From Streptomyces dysideae (GTDB lineage Bacteria > Actinomycetota > Actinomycetes > Streptomycetales > Streptomycetaceae), in NCBI RefSeq assembly GCF_001514305.1, contig NZ_KQ949097.1:101948-165947 (forward strand): DNA of 64,000 nucleotides, given 5' to 3'. The position numbers and the translations under genes are program-made. Under the pieces are notes generated by a model. That model was not told the DNA's origin and did not search any database. It saw only the letters and a list, made by a program, of their open reading frames with translations. Every line of letters begins with the position of its first letter. Position 1 is the first letter of the stretch. Below are positions 35,088 to 43,659 of this stretch, piece after piece.

Positions 35088-36046
35088 GTCCGTTCCTTCT
35101 CACCCGCACCCTGCCCGAGGACGCCACCGAGGCCGCCCTGCGCGCCGACGTCCTGCAGGGCCTGACCCGCAGCCCCAGGACACTGCCGCCGAAGTGGTTC
35201 TACGACGCCCACGGAAGCGAGCTGTTCGAGCAGATCACCGAGCTGCCCGAGTACTACCCGACGCGTGCCGAACGGGAGATCCTCGTCGCCCGTGCCGGCG
35301 AGATCGCCGCCGCGACCGGCGCCCGCACCCTCGTGGAGCTGGGCTCCGGTTCCTCGGAGAAGACGCGGTACCTGATCGACGCGCTGACCGGCCTGCACAC
35401 GTACGTCCCCGTCGACGTCAGCGAGAGCGCCCTCAGTCAGGCCGGGTACGCGCTCATCGCGGAGCGTCCCGGTCTCCAGGTGCATGCCCTGATCGCCGAC
35501 TTCACCGCCCGGCTCGCGCTGCCGGACACGCCGGGTCCCCGGTTGCTGGCGTTCCTCGGCGGCACGATCGGCAACCTGCTGCCGGCGGAGCGCGCGGCCT
35601 TCCTGGCCTCGGTCCGCGCCCTGCTGTCGCCGGGTGACGCGCTGCTGCTCGGCACGGACCTGGTGAAGGACGAGAAGGTCCTGGTCGAGGCGTACGACGA
35701 CGCGGCCGGGGTGACGGCCGCCTTCAACAAGAACGTCCTGACCGTGATCGACCGCGAGCTGGGCGCCGACTTCGATCCCGCTGCCTTCGACCACGTCGCC
35801 CTGTGGGACGCGGAGAACGAGTGGATCGAGATGCGGTTGCGCTCCCGCACGGCACAGACCGTGAAGGTGCCCGCGCTCGACCTCGCCGTCGACTTCGCGG
35901 CGGGCGAGGAGATGCGTACGGAGGTGTCGGCGAAGTTCCGGCAGGAGGGGGTGCGTACCGAGCTGTCCGCAGCGGGGCTGGAGCTGGCCCACTGGTGGAC
36001 GGACGGCGAGGGCCGGTTCGCGCTGTCGCTGAGCGTGGTGCGGTGA
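35084..36046 (+). CDS. egtD: Histidine N-alpha-methyltransferase EgtD
   Basis: Trimethylates histidine to hercynine with three SAM, the first committed step of ergothioneine synthesis. 320 residues. PPKWFYDAHGSELFEQITEL (~35-54) and PEYYPTRAEREIL contact histidine; LVELGSGSSEKTRYLIDAL (~84) is SAM motif I; FLGGTIGNLLPAERAAFL (~155) is diagnostic of the family. The DWxVD-like tail end HWWTDGEGRFALSLSVV closes the protein. GTG start in the egtC stop overlap. No egtE lyase gene follows. Confidence 0.95.
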   Translation: MSPFLLTRTLPEDATEAALRADVLQGLTRSPRTLPPKWFYDAHGSELFEQITELPEYYPTRAEREILVARAGEIAAATGARTLVELGSGSSEKTRYLIDALTGLHTYVPVDVSESALSQAGYALIAERPGLQVHALIADFTARLALPDTPGPRLLAFLGGTIGNLLPAERAAFLASVRALLSPGDALLLGTDLVKDEKVLVEAYDDAAGVTAAFNKNVLTVIDRELGADFDPAAFDHVALWDAENEWIEMRLRSRTAQTVKVPALDLAVDFAAGEEMRTEVSAKFRQEGVRTELSAAGLELAHWWTDGEGRFALSLSVVR

Positions 36047-36130
36047 CCGACGGCTCGCGGACCGCGGCGGGCTGAGGCACGGTGGAGTGACGCGTGACAC
36101 ACCCATGGTCGCACGGAGAGGAGCACCCGC

Positions 36131-36346
36131 ATGACGAACCACACCTACCGGGTCACGGAGATCGTCGGCACCTCGCCCGAGGGTGTCGACCAGGCCGTCC
36201 GCAACGGCATCGCCCGGGCCTCGCAGACCCTCCGCAAACTGGACTGGTTCGAGGTGACCCAGGTGCGGGGGCAGATCGAGGAGGGGCAGATCGCGCACTG
36301 GCAGGTGGGCCTGAAGGTCGGCTTCCGGCTCGAGGAGGACGACTGA
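36131..36346 (+). CDS. Dodecin
   Basis: 71-residue beta-alpha-beta-beta protein forming a hollow dodecamer that stores flavin (and CoA in some species) in the cytoplasm. The whole family pattern is visible: YRVTEIVGTSPEGVDQAVRN, ASQTLRKLDWFEVTQVRGQI, and GQIAHWQVGLKVGFRLEE, including the flavin-stacking Trp and the WQVGLKVGF strand. ATG 36131 follows AGAGGAG. Convergent with the HAD gene, 15 bp apart. Confidence 0.95.
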   Translation: MTNHTYRVTEIVGTSPEGVDQAVRNGIARASQTLRKLDWFEVTQVRGQIEEGQIAHWQVGLKVGFRLEEDD

Positions 36347-36361
36347 CGGGCCGCCGGGGCC

Positions 36362-36877
36362 TCAGGTCCGCCCCTCCCGCTCCTGCGCGACCTTCAGGGC
36401 GGCGGACCGGGCGGTCCAGCGGGCCCGTACGACGGTGAAGCCGGCCCACTCGGCGTCCTCGCACACCAGCTCGTCGTCGTCCACGAGGACCCGGATCTCC
36501 CGGGTCCTCGCGAGCCGGCGAAGGATCTCCAGCTTGGTGCGCCGGGCGGGCCGGCGGTCACCTCTTCCCCCACCCGCCCGCCCGGCGTCGCGCCGCATGT
36601 GGACCCGCCCCTCGGGCAGCCCCTGCGCGGCGAGCCAGTCGAGTGTGTCGCGCCGGCAGCGCTCGGGCCGCCCGGTCAGATAGACGACCTCGCACTCCTG
36701 CGCGCTCTCCAGCGCCAGCGCGATGCCCTCCGCGACGGGCGGGTCCTGCGGCGCGGCCGCGAAGAAGGCGTCCCAGTCGCGCGGTGTGGTCTCCAGGAAC
36801 CGCTGCCGATGGGCCGTGTCGGCGAGTGTGTCGTCCAGGTCGAACACCGCGAGGGGCCGTCTGCTGCTGTCGGTCAC
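36362..36877 (-). CDS. HAD-superfamily phosphatase
   Basis: 171 residues. HAD motif I VFDLDDTLADTAHR (~10), motif II VVYLTGRPERCRRDT (~65, Thr), Lys in RRTKLEILRRL (~112), motif III VLVDDDELVCEDA (~130). The layout is like the 3'-phosphatase domain of T4 polynucleotide kinase or class III acid phosphatases; substrate unknown. An arginine/glycine-rich insert (~95-110) is unusual. GTG start at 36877. Confidence 0.82.
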   Translation of the reverse strand: MTDSSRRPLAVFDLDDTLADTAHRQRFLETTPRDWDAFFAAAPQDPPVAEGIALALESAQECEVVYLTGRPERCRRDTLDWLAAQGLPEGRVHMRRDAGRAGGGRGDRRPARRTKLEILRRLARTREIRVLVDDDELVCEDAEWAGFTVVRARWTARSAALKVAQEREGRT

Positions 36878-36920
36878 ATACTCACCCTAAGGGGTCCTTG
36901 CACTATGAGCGTCCGATCAG

Positions 36921-37021
36921 GTCGCGTGGTCTGGTGCCGTGCATCGCAAGGCGCCGGAGAGCCCTGGTAGGGGAGCTACCTGGGCTTTTCGGCAACGCGG
37001 CGAGGTGACAGACCACGCGAC
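36921..37021. ncRNA. Structured inverted-repeat element, family unknown
   Basis: A perfect 13-bp outer stem (GTCGCGTGGTCTG at 36921-36933 with CAGACCACGCGAC at 37009-37021) encloses an inner hairpin, AGCCCTGGTAG / CTACCTGGGCT (36959-36982) with one T-T mismatch, and a middle stem with symmetric purine-rich internal loops (CGCAAGGCGCCG with CGGCAACGCGGCG). It lies in the 5' region of the pectate-lyase gene, 111 bp before the start, and 44 bp upstream of the divergent HAD gene. It may be a leader RNA of either gene, a small RNA, or a mobile palindromic element. I could not match it to a riboswitch class. Confidence 0.5.
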
Positions 37022-37131
37022 CCGGGCGGGCATAGTGCGAGGACCCCGGAACGGCCCCACCCCGGCAACCTTCCCGTCCCGGGCGCCCACTGCTCTGCGA
37101 CATGGCAGTCAGGCGGAGGCGGGAGGCCCTC

Positions 37132-38337
37132 ATGCGCAACACGGCGATCCGGACGGCGGCAGCGGTCGGCGCGACCCTGGTGACGGTGTTGGGCCCGGCG
37201 AGCGGGGCGGCCGCCGCACCGACGACCCTCATCGTGGCCACCAACGGCAACGACACTGCGCCCGGCACCCTCGCCCAGCCGCTGCGCACCATCCAGCGGG
37301 CGGTGGGCCTGGCCAAGCCCGGCGACACCATCGCCGTACGCGGCGGCAGGTACGCCCTCACCGACAACATCACCATCACCACGTCGGGCACCGCGTCCCA
37401 GCCCATCACCCTCGGCACCTACCAGGGCGAGCGCGTGATCGTGGACGGCGAGCAACTGCCCGCCAGCCACACGCCGGTCGGCGGCAGCATCCCGCGGGCC
37501 GAGCGCGGAGCGATCCACCAGGAGGCCTCGTACTGGCGGATCTCCGACCTGGAGATCGTCAACGGGCCGTACGGCATCTACTGCGACGGCTGCAACGGCA
37601 ATGTGTTCGCCCGCTTGAAGACCCACGACAACTACGAGTCCGGCTTCCAGCTCCAGGGCGCCTCCGGCAACAACCAGATCCTGAACCTTGACAGTTACGG
37701 CAACCGCGATCCGCGCAAGAACGGCGAGAGCGCCGACGGCCTGGCTATCAAGGAAGGCAGCGGCACGGGCAATGTCGTGCGCGGCGCACGGCTGTGGAAC
37801 AACGTCGACGACGGTTACGACGCCTGGAAGTTCACCTCCCCGATCCTGGTAGAGAACACGGTCGCGTACGGCAACGGGTTCAATCGCTGGGACTTCCCCG
37901 ACTTCGCGGGCGACGGAAACGGCTTCAAACTCGGCGGCGGCAGCCCGGCCCCGGCGGTCGCACACACCCTGCGCAACACCATCTCGTTCAAGAACGCGGC
38001 GCACGGGGTCACGGACAACAGCAACGCGGGCGCCATGATCCTGAACCGCAACACCACCTACGGCAACGCCGGCACCGGCTTCGACGCCGACGTCTCCGGC
38101 GGGAAGGCCACCCTCACCGGCAACCTGTCCGTCGCCGACGCCCGCGCCGTCGCCGTCGGCTCGGGGACCGTGGCCAGCGGCAACTCATGGAACCTGGGCG
38201 GGACTTGGAACGCCGCGTCGGTCCTGAGCACGGACCCCGCCGCGATCACCGGCGCGCGTGGTGCCGACGGTTCGCTGCCGTCGGCGCCGTCATTCCTCGT
38301 GCCGCGCAACGGGGCCGCCGTCGGCGCCCGGTTCTAG
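37132..38337 (+). CDS. Secreted pectate lyase, PL9-like right-handed beta-helix
   Basis: Extracellular polygalacturonate lyase. 401 residues. Signal peptide MRNTAIRTAAAVGATLVTVL ending ASGAAAA. The mature protein starts with PL9/PL1-type LIVATNGNDTAPGTLAQPLR and a beta-helix follows, with ladders of Asn (GLAIKEGSGTGNVV, WNNVDDGYDAWKF, GDGNGFKLGGG, AHGVTDNSNAG). DGYDAW and GNGFKLGG are Ca-binding/catalytic motifs of PL9. ATG 37132 has GGCGGGAGG upstream; ATG 37102 would add ten residues. It follows the structured element at 36921. Confidence 0.85.
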   Translation: MRNTAIRTAAAVGATLVTVLGPASGAAAAPTTLIVATNGNDTAPGTLAQPLRTIQRAVGLAKPGDTIAVRGGRYALTDNITITTSGTASQPITLGTYQGERVIVDGEQLPASHTPVGGSIPRAERGAIHQEASYWRISDLEIVNGPYGIYCDGCNGNVFARLKTHDNYESGFQLQGASGNNQILNLDSYGNRDPRKNGESADGLAIKEGSGTGNVVRGARLWNNVDDGYDAWKFTSPILVENTVAYGNGFNRWDFPDFAGDGNGFKLGGGSPAPAVAHTLRNTISFKNAAHGVTDNSNAGAMILNRNTTYGNAGTGFDADVSGGKATLTGNLSVADARAVAVGSGTVASGNSWNLGGTWNAASVLSTDPAAITGARGADGSLPSAPSFLVPRNGAAVGARF

Positions 38338-38653
38338 AGCCGCCCGACCGGACCGTCTCCCATGCGATGCGTTTGAGACAGTCCGACCGAAAGAAATGGT
38401 ACGGACTATTCACCGAAGAGCTCTTCTCTGCAGGCAGGGCAGCAGCGCGCACAAAGGACGGGGGTGTAAATGCGCCACGCAAGCACCCCACCTCACCTGG
38501 GCAGTTGATAGTTAAAAGACGCCACTGCCATACTCCGACCTCCGACGCAACCACGTGTTTTCGAAAACCGATCTCTTCGGATTCACGAGTCCCCCACAAA
38601 GCGCGCATGCGGAAGCCGAGTGCGCGGCATGACGCAGCAAAGAAGGTGCGCCT
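38338..38653. other. Intergenic region with a 12-bp palindrome
   Basis: No gene seen. The region is less GC-rich than its surroundings and contains GTTTTCGAAAAC (38557-38568), a perfect palindrome 86 bp before the DUF485 start, next to CACGTG. Candidate operator for the symporter pair. Confidence 0.4.
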
Positions 38654-39100
38654 GTGCCCGAATTTTCACCATGGTCCGACAATTCGTTCACATACAACTC
38701 CCCGAATAACGAACCCGCACCGTCGCAACGCATATCCGACGATCCCGAATTCCGCTCCCTGCGCCGCGCCCAGCGCCACTTCGGCACCCGCGCGACGATC
38801 CTGTCCGTCGGCGGGTTCCTGCTCTACGTACTGCTGTCGCACTTCGCCCCCGGCCTGATGAACCAGCCCCTGCTCGGCCACCTGACACTCGGTCTCGCCC
38901 TGGGCCTCGGCCAGTTCGCCGTGATGGGCGTGACCGCCTGGTGCTACGTCCGGCACATGCGCACCCGGGTCGATCCGCTGGCCCGCGGCCTGCGGTCACG
39001 GCACCATCCGCACGACGCCCGACCACCGCGCGCCACCGTGCCGCGCCGCGGCACCGGCCAGGCCGTTCCGCACGGCTCGAGGGGGTACCGCACGTGGTGA
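38654..39100 (+). CDS. DUF485 membrane protein, symporter partner
   Basis: 148 residues. Two membrane segments (ATILSVGGFLLYVLLSHFAP and LGLALGLGQFAVMGVTAWCY) with the DUF485 pattern RRAQRHFGTRATIL before and YVRHMRTRVDPLA after. DUF485 proteins nearly always precede an SSS-family symporter, as here, and may help its assembly. The N-terminal 35 residues (Asn/Ser/Pro-rich) are AT-richer than neighbours. GTG start; the stop overlaps the symporter start. Confidence 0.85.
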   Translation: MPEFSPWSDNSFTYNSPNNEPAPSQRISDDPEFRSLRRAQRHFGTRATILSVGGFLLYVLLSHFAPGLMNQPLLGHLTLGLALGLGQFAVMGVTAWCYVRHMRTRVDPLARGLRSRHHPHDARPPRATVPRRGTGQAVPHGSRGYRTW

Positions 39101-40698
39101 CCACCTCCGCCGGCATCGTCGACCGTTTCAGTCTCCAGCTGACCTTCGTGCTGTTCCTGTCCGTCGTCGTGGTCACCCTGTTCATGGCGCTGCTGACGGC
39201 CCCTCAGCGCGACGAGATCAGCGAGTTCTACCTCGGCAACCGCACCATGTCACCGCTGCGCAACGGCCTCGCCATGTGCGGTGACTACCTGTCGGCCGCG
39301 ACCCTGCTGGGCAGCACCGGACTGGTCGCCCTCACCGGCTACGACGGGCTGATGTACCTGGGCGGCACCGTCGTCGCCTGGATGATGGTGCTGCTGCTGA
39401 TCGCCGAACCCCTGCGCCGGGCGGGCAGGTTCACCCTCGGCGACACACTGGCCCTGCGCCTGTCCCGGCTGCACCGGCCGGCCCGGCTCGCCCTCGCCGT
39501 CTGCACACTGACCATCGCCACCCTCTACCTGGTGGCCCAACTCGTCGGCAGCATCGCCCTGTTGACCCAGTTCACCGGCGCACCCAGCGCCACCACCCGC
39601 ACCTTGTGCGTGATCGTGATCGGCACGATCGTCATCGTGTACGCCGCCATCGGCGGCATGCCCGGCGCCACGGTCATCCAGATCATCAAGGCCGTGATGC
39701 TGGTGGCGGGCGTGACGGTCACCGCGGTGATGGTGCTCCACCGCTTCGACTGGAACCCCAACGCCCTGCTGGCCGCGGCCGCGAACCACAGCGGGACCGG
39801 CACCGCCTTCCTCGAACCCGGGCTGCGCTACGGTGCCAGCGCCACCAGCAAGCTCGACTTCTTCAGCCTGCAACTGGCCATCGTCCTCGGCCTGTCCGCG
39901 CTCCCCCATGTGCTGATGCGCCTGCTGGCCCCACGCAAGGTCGACGTACTGCGCTCCTCCGTCGTGTGGGCGGTGGGCCTGGTCGGCCTGGTCTGTCTGG
40001 CGGCCGGCATCCTCGGGCTCGGCGCCACCGCGGTGGTGGGCCGGGAGTCCATCGCCAACACGGACCACAAGGGCGACGCCGCCGTCCTGCTCCTCGCCAA
40101 CGCGCTCGGCGGCGGCATCCTGACGGCCCTGCTGTCCTGCCTGGCCTTCGTCACCCTGCTCGCCGTCGCGGCCGGTCTCACGCTCGCCGCGGCCACGTCC
40201 CTCGCCCACGACCTGTACGGCGAGGTGATCCGCAAGGGCCGGGCCAGCGAGCGGGAGGAGCTGGCCGTCGCCCGCCTCTCCGCGGTCGTGGTGGGTGTCC
40301 TCGGCATGCTGCTCGCGCTCGTCTCCTGGGGGACCAACACCGCGACGCTGGCCTTCCTCGCCTTCGCCATCGCGGCGTCCGCGATCCTGCCGACGATCGT
40401 GTACACCCTCTTCTGGCGGCGCTTCACCGGCCAGGGGGCACTGCTCAGCCTCTGGGGCGGTCTGTTCTGCTCGGTCCTGCTGGTGCTGATCTCCCCCGTC
40501 GTGTCCGCCACGCCGAACTCGCTCTACCCGGACGCCGACTTCGCCTGGTTCCCGCTGCAGAACCCGGGCATCGTCTCCATCCCGGCGGGCTTCCTCCTCG
40601 GCTGGCTCGGCACCGTGCTGAGCCCCAGCCCGCGCCAGGAAGAGGCGTCGCCCTACGAGGAGTTCGAGGTGCGGATGCTGGTGGGCGCCAAGGAGTGA
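39094..40698 (+). CDS. Sodium:solute symporter (acetate/monocarboxylate type)
   Basis: 534-residue SSS-family transporter with about 13 membrane helices. EFYLGNRTMSPLRNGLAMCG (~45) and GDYLSAATLLGSTGLVALTG are the hallmark first helices of ActP/MctC-type symporters. LSALPHVLMRLLAPRKVDV (~270) and LAAATSLAHDLYGEVIRKG (~365) are also typical. Start GTG 39094 has GAGGGGG at 8-bp spacing; GTG 39097 is possible. The family imports acetate, pyruvate or propionate with Na+ or H+; the substrate here is inferred. Confidence 0.88.
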   Translation: MVTTSAGIVDRFSLQLTFVLFLSVVVVTLFMALLTAPQRDEISEFYLGNRTMSPLRNGLAMCGDYLSAATLLGSTGLVALTGYDGLMYLGGTVVAWMMVLLLIAEPLRRAGRFTLGDTLALRLSRLHRPARLALAVCTLTIATLYLVAQLVGSIALLTQFTGAPSATTRTLCVIVIGTIVIVYAAIGGMPGATVIQIIKAVMLVAGVTVTAVMVLHRFDWNPNALLAAAANHSGTGTAFLEPGLRYGASATSKLDFFSLQLAIVLGLSALPHVLMRLLAPRKVDVLRSSVVWAVGLVGLVCLAAGILGLGATAVVGRESIANTDHKGDAAVLLLANALGGGILTALLSCLAFVTLLAVAAGLTLAAATSLAHDLYGEVIRKGRASEREELAVARLSAVVVGVLGMLLALVSWGTNTATLAFLAFAIAASAILPTIVYTLFWRRFTGQGALLSLWGGLFCSVLLVLISPVVSATPNSLYPDADFAWFPLQNPGIVSIPAGFLLGWLGTVLSPSPRQEEASPYEEFEVRMLVGAKE

Positions 40699-40756
40699 GG
40701 CACCGTACGCCCACCCCCGTGCCCGGCGCGCACCGCGTACACCGCATGCTTCTGTC

Positions 40757-41164
40757 ATGCCTCCTCGTACGATCCTGACCGGCGCCGCCCGGCACCAACC
40801 GTGCACCCTCGTCGTCTGCCGGGGCTGCTGCTGCGGCAACGCCCGCAAGCTCCCCGGCGCCGACCACGCCTGGCAGTTGGAACGACTGCGGGCCGCCGCG
40901 GCAGAGGGCGGTTTCCAGGTCCGTACGACCGACTGTCTGGGCCCCTGCGACCAGGCGAACGTCATCGTCGTCCGCCCCTCGGCCGCCGGGCGCCGGGCCG
41001 GCGGGCGGGCCACCTGGATCGGGTTCGCCATGGACGACGCCAGCACCGAGGAGCTCGCGGAGTGGGCGGCGGCGGGCGGGCCGGGCGTCGCCGAGCCGCC
41101 GGTGACGCTGGAGTTGCAGTTCATCAGCCCGCCGCGGGAGGGAAAGGTCCGCTCCCGCCGCTGA
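40757..41164 (+). CDS. Thioredoxin-like [2Fe-2S] ferredoxin
   Basis: 135 residues. Cysteines in VCRGCCCGNARKLPG (~20-27) and TDCLGPCDQANVIVV (~63-68) place the four cluster ligands as in thioredoxin-like ferredoxins of the NuoE/Shethna type. The C-terminal third is variable. It lies directly before the Zur-type box; its role may be metal-related, but this is context only. Confidence 0.75.
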   Translation: MPPRTILTGAARHQPCTLVVCRGCCCGNARKLPGADHAWQLERLRAAAAEGGFQVRTTDCLGPCDQANVIVVRPSAAGRRAGGRATWIGFAMDDASTEELAEWAAAGGPGVAEPPVTLELQFISPPREGKVRSRR

Positions 41165-41189
41165 GCACCTGCCGGACATCCCGGCCAAT

Positions 41190-41210
41190 TGTTAATGGGA
41201 TCCATTTTCA
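41190..41210. promoter_or_regulatory. Zur-type operator upstream of rpmF
   Basis: Imperfect inverted repeat of 21 bp, read from either strand as TG(A/T)(A/T)AATGG-N3-CCATT(N2)CA; one arm TGAAAATGG matches the Fur/Zur half-site exactly. Centred 50 bp before the rpmF ATG. The downstream zinc-free L32 and COG0523 GTPase are classic Zur targets. Confidence 0.8.
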
Positions 41211-41249
41211 TGTAGCGTCCTCGGTGTTCACCCACCGAGGAGGTTCGCC

Positions 41250-41420
41250 ATGGCTGTCCCCAAGCGGAAGATGTCCCGCAGCAACACCCGCCACCGCCGC
41301 GCGCAGTGGAAGGCCAGCACGCCGCAACTGGTGCCCGTCACGATCGAGGGCGTCAGCCACCTGGTGCCGCAGAACCTGGTCAAGGCGTACGAGCGCGGGC
41401 TGCTGCGCCCCGAGGGCTGA
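41250..41420 (+). CDS. rpmF: Zinc-independent ribosomal protein L32
   Basis: 56 residues. MAVPKRKMSRSNTRHRRAQW is the L32 signature. The paired CxxC motifs of zinc-binding L32 are missing (no cysteine at all), so this is the C-minus paralogue used when zinc is scarce, releasing the metal held by the zinc form. ATG 41250 follows GAGGAGG. Six bases before the COG0523 gene. Confidence 0.95.
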   Translation: MAVPKRKMSRSNTRHRRAQWKASTPQLVPVTIEGVSHLVPQNLVKAYERGLLRPEG

Positions 41421-41426
41421 GCCCCG

Positions 41427-42596
41427 ATGCCGTACGACCGCCGCCTGCCCGTCACCGTCCTGTCCGGTTTCCTCGGGGCGGGCAAGACGGCCCTGCTCAA
41501 CCATGTCCTCGCCAACCGCGAGGGCCTGCGGGTCGCCGTCATCGTCAACGACATGAGCGAGGTCAACATCGACGCCGCGCTGGTGCGCGGCGGCGAGGCC
41601 GCCCTGTCGCGGACCGAGGAACGTCTGGTCGAGATGACCAACGGCTGCATCTGCTGCACGCTCCGCGACGACCTGCTGGAGGAGGTCGACCGGCTCGCCC
41701 GCGAGGGCCGCTTCGACCATCTCCTCATCGAATCGTCGGGCATCTCCGAACCGATGCCAGTGGCAGCCACGTTCGCCTTCGCCCGCGACGACGGCGCCAC
41801 CCTCGACGACGTCGCCCTGCTGGACACCATGGTCACGGTCGTGGACGCCGCCAACTTCCTGCCCGAGCTGGCGAACGGCGACGAACTGGCCGAGCGCGGC
41901 CTCGCGCCGTTCGAGGACGACGAACGCACGGTCAGCGACCTCCTCGTGGACCAGATCGAGTTCGCCGACGTCATCGTGCTCAACAAGCTGGACCTGGTGG
42001 ACGCGGAGTCGGCGGCCCGGCTGCGGGCGGCCCTCGAACGCCTCAACCCCACCGCCCGGATCGTCGAGGCCATGCACGGCCGGATCCAGCTCCAGGAGGT
42101 GCTGGGCACGCGGCTGTTCGACCTGGAGCGGGCGCAGCAGGCGCCGGGCTGGGTGCGGGAGCTCAACGGCGACCATGTCCCGGAGACCGAGGAGTACGGC
42201 GTCTCCTCCACCGTCTTCCGCTCCGGACTCCCCTTCCACCCCGACCGGTTGTGGACGTTCGTCACCGAGGAGCTGGACGGCGGCGGACACGGCCGGATCC
42301 TGCGCTCGAAGGGCTTCTTCACCCTGGCCAGCCGCCCGCACGTGACGGGCCTGTGGTCGCAGGCCGGCTCGGTGGCCCGCTTCGAGCCGTCGGCCGCCCG
42401 CGACGACGACGCACCGTACGCGCAGGAACTGGTCTTCATCGGCACCCAGTTGGACGCGAAGGCACTCCAGGCCGCCCTCGCCGACTGCCTCATGGCACCC
42501 GGCGAGAGCCTCCCGCCGGGTGACCCGTTCCCCGCCTGGGACACCTACGGCATCGACGACACCTGCGACCACGAACACGCCGTGTCCGCGCACTGA
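41427..42596 (+). CDS. COG0523 GTPase, zinc-limitation metallochaperone type
   Basis: 389 residues. Walker A GFLGAGKTALL (~14), switch/metal-binding CICC in TNGCICCTLRDDLLEE (~71-74), ESSGISEP (~97), base recognition NKLDLVD (~180), and the CobW C-terminal domain (RILRSKGFFTLASRPHV). A histidine/aspartate tail (TCDHEHAVSAH) could bind metal. With the Zur-type box and zinc-free L32, it most likely supplies Zn(II) to essential enzymes in scarcity (YeiR/ZigA/ZagA-like). Confidence 0.9.
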   Translation: MPYDRRLPVTVLSGFLGAGKTALLNHVLANREGLRVAVIVNDMSEVNIDAALVRGGEAALSRTEERLVEMTNGCICCTLRDDLLEEVDRLAREGRFDHLLIESSGISEPMPVAATFAFARDDGATLDDVALLDTMVTVVDAANFLPELANGDELAERGLAPFEDDERTVSDLLVDQIEFADVIVLNKLDLVDAESAARLRAALERLNPTARIVEAMHGRIQLQEVLGTRLFDLERAQQAPGWVRELNGDHVPETEEYGVSSTVFRSGLPFHPDRLWTFVTEELDGGGHGRILRSKGFFTLASRPHVTGLWSQAGSVARFEPSAARDDDAPYAQELVFIGTQLDAKALQAALADCLMAPGESLPPGDPFPAWDTYGIDDTCDHEHAVSAH

Positions 42597-42645
42597 CGCC
42601 AGGTGACGCCGGGAATGCGACGAGCCTCCCGGCGTTGAACCCCGT

Positions 42646-43659
42646 GTGAGCTCCCTGATCGCCGAGACCCGCTTCTCCGTCCTCGACCGTTCCCGCACCC
42701 GCGAGGGGCACACGAACGCCGAGGCACTGCGCGACACCGTACGACTGGCGCAGCAGCTGGAGGGCCTCGGCTACCACCGCGTGTGGGTCTCGGAGCACCA
42801 CGGGGTGCCCGGCGTCGCGGGCTCCGCGCCGACCGTGCTGGCCGCCGCCGTGGCCGCCGGGACGCGCACGATCCGCGTCGGCACGGGCGGCGTCATGCTG
42901 CCCAACCATCAACCTCTGGTAGTGGCCGAGCAGTTCGGGGTGCTGGAGTCCCTCTTCCCCGGGCGGATCGACATGGGCCTGGGGCGTTCGGTCGGCTTCA
43001 CGGACGGGGTGCGCAAGGCCCTGGGCCGGGACAAGGACGACGCCGGCGACTTCGCGGGCCAGCTCGACGAGCTGCTCGGCTGGTTCCGCGGCACCTCCCC
43101 GACCGGCGTGCACGCCCGACCCGCCGAGGGCCTGACCGTGCCGCCCTTCGTCCTCGCGATGGGCGAGGGCGCGGCGATCGCGGCCCGCGCGGGCCTGCCG
43201 ATGGTCATCGGCGACCTCCGGAACCGCGACCGGATGCGGCACGGCATCGACCACTACCGCGCCCACTTCCGCCCCTCCCCCTGGGCATCGGAGCCTTATG
43301 TCGTCATCTCCGGCAACATCGCCGTGGCCGCCACCCCCGACCGGGCCCGGCGGCTGCTGATCCCGGAGGCCTGGTCGATGGCGTACTCGCGCACACACGG
43401 CACCTTCCCGCCGCTCCCGCCGGCCGAGCGCATCGAGTCGCTCACGATGACCGGCAAGGAACTGGGCTTCTACGAGTCCGGCCTCACCGGCCACATCGCC
43501 GGCACCGAGGAACAGGTCGCGCACGAGCTGGAAACGGTGTTGAAGGAGACGGGCGCACAGGAGATCCTCGTCACCACCAGCACATACGACCGTGCGGCGC
43601 TGCTGGACTCCTACCGGCGGCTCGCCGGCATCGTGAACCGAGGGAAGGCCACTGAGTGA
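42646..43659 (+). CDS. Luciferase-like flavin monooxygenase
   Basis: 337-residue TIM-barrel LLM-class oxidoreductase of the MsnO8 type. VWVSEHHGVPGVAGSAPTVL (~50) and VGTGGVMLPNHQPLVVAEQF (~85) are family-defining; GRIDMGLGRS follows. Uses reduced flavin; substrate unknown. GTG start; the stop overlaps the next gene (GTGA). Confidence 0.85.
   Translation: MSSLIAETRFSVLDRSRTREGHTNAEALRDTVRLAQQLEGLGYHRVWVSEHHGVPGVAGSAPTVLAAAVAAGTRTIRVGTGGVMLPNHQPLVVAEQFGVLESLFPGRIDMGLGRSVGFTDGVRKALGRDKDDAGDFAGQLDELLGWFRGTSPTGVHARPAEGLTVPPFVLAMGEGAAIAARAGLPMVIGDLRNRDRMRHGIDHYRAHFRPSPWASEPYVVISGNIAVAATPDRARRLLIPEAWSMAYSRTHGTFPPLPPAERIESLTMTGKELGFYESGLTGHIAGTEEQVAHELETVLKETGAQEILVTTSTYDRAALLDSYRRLAGIVNRGKATE

Noticed and set aside
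36921..37021. c-di-AMP (ydaO) or cobalamin riboswitch.
   Set aside because: The conserved cores of those classes are not visible; only the stem architecture is supported.
39250..41235. Long minus-strand frame opposite the symporter.
   Set aside because: Gly/His/Gln-rich antisense composition; the plus strand has helices and family motifs.
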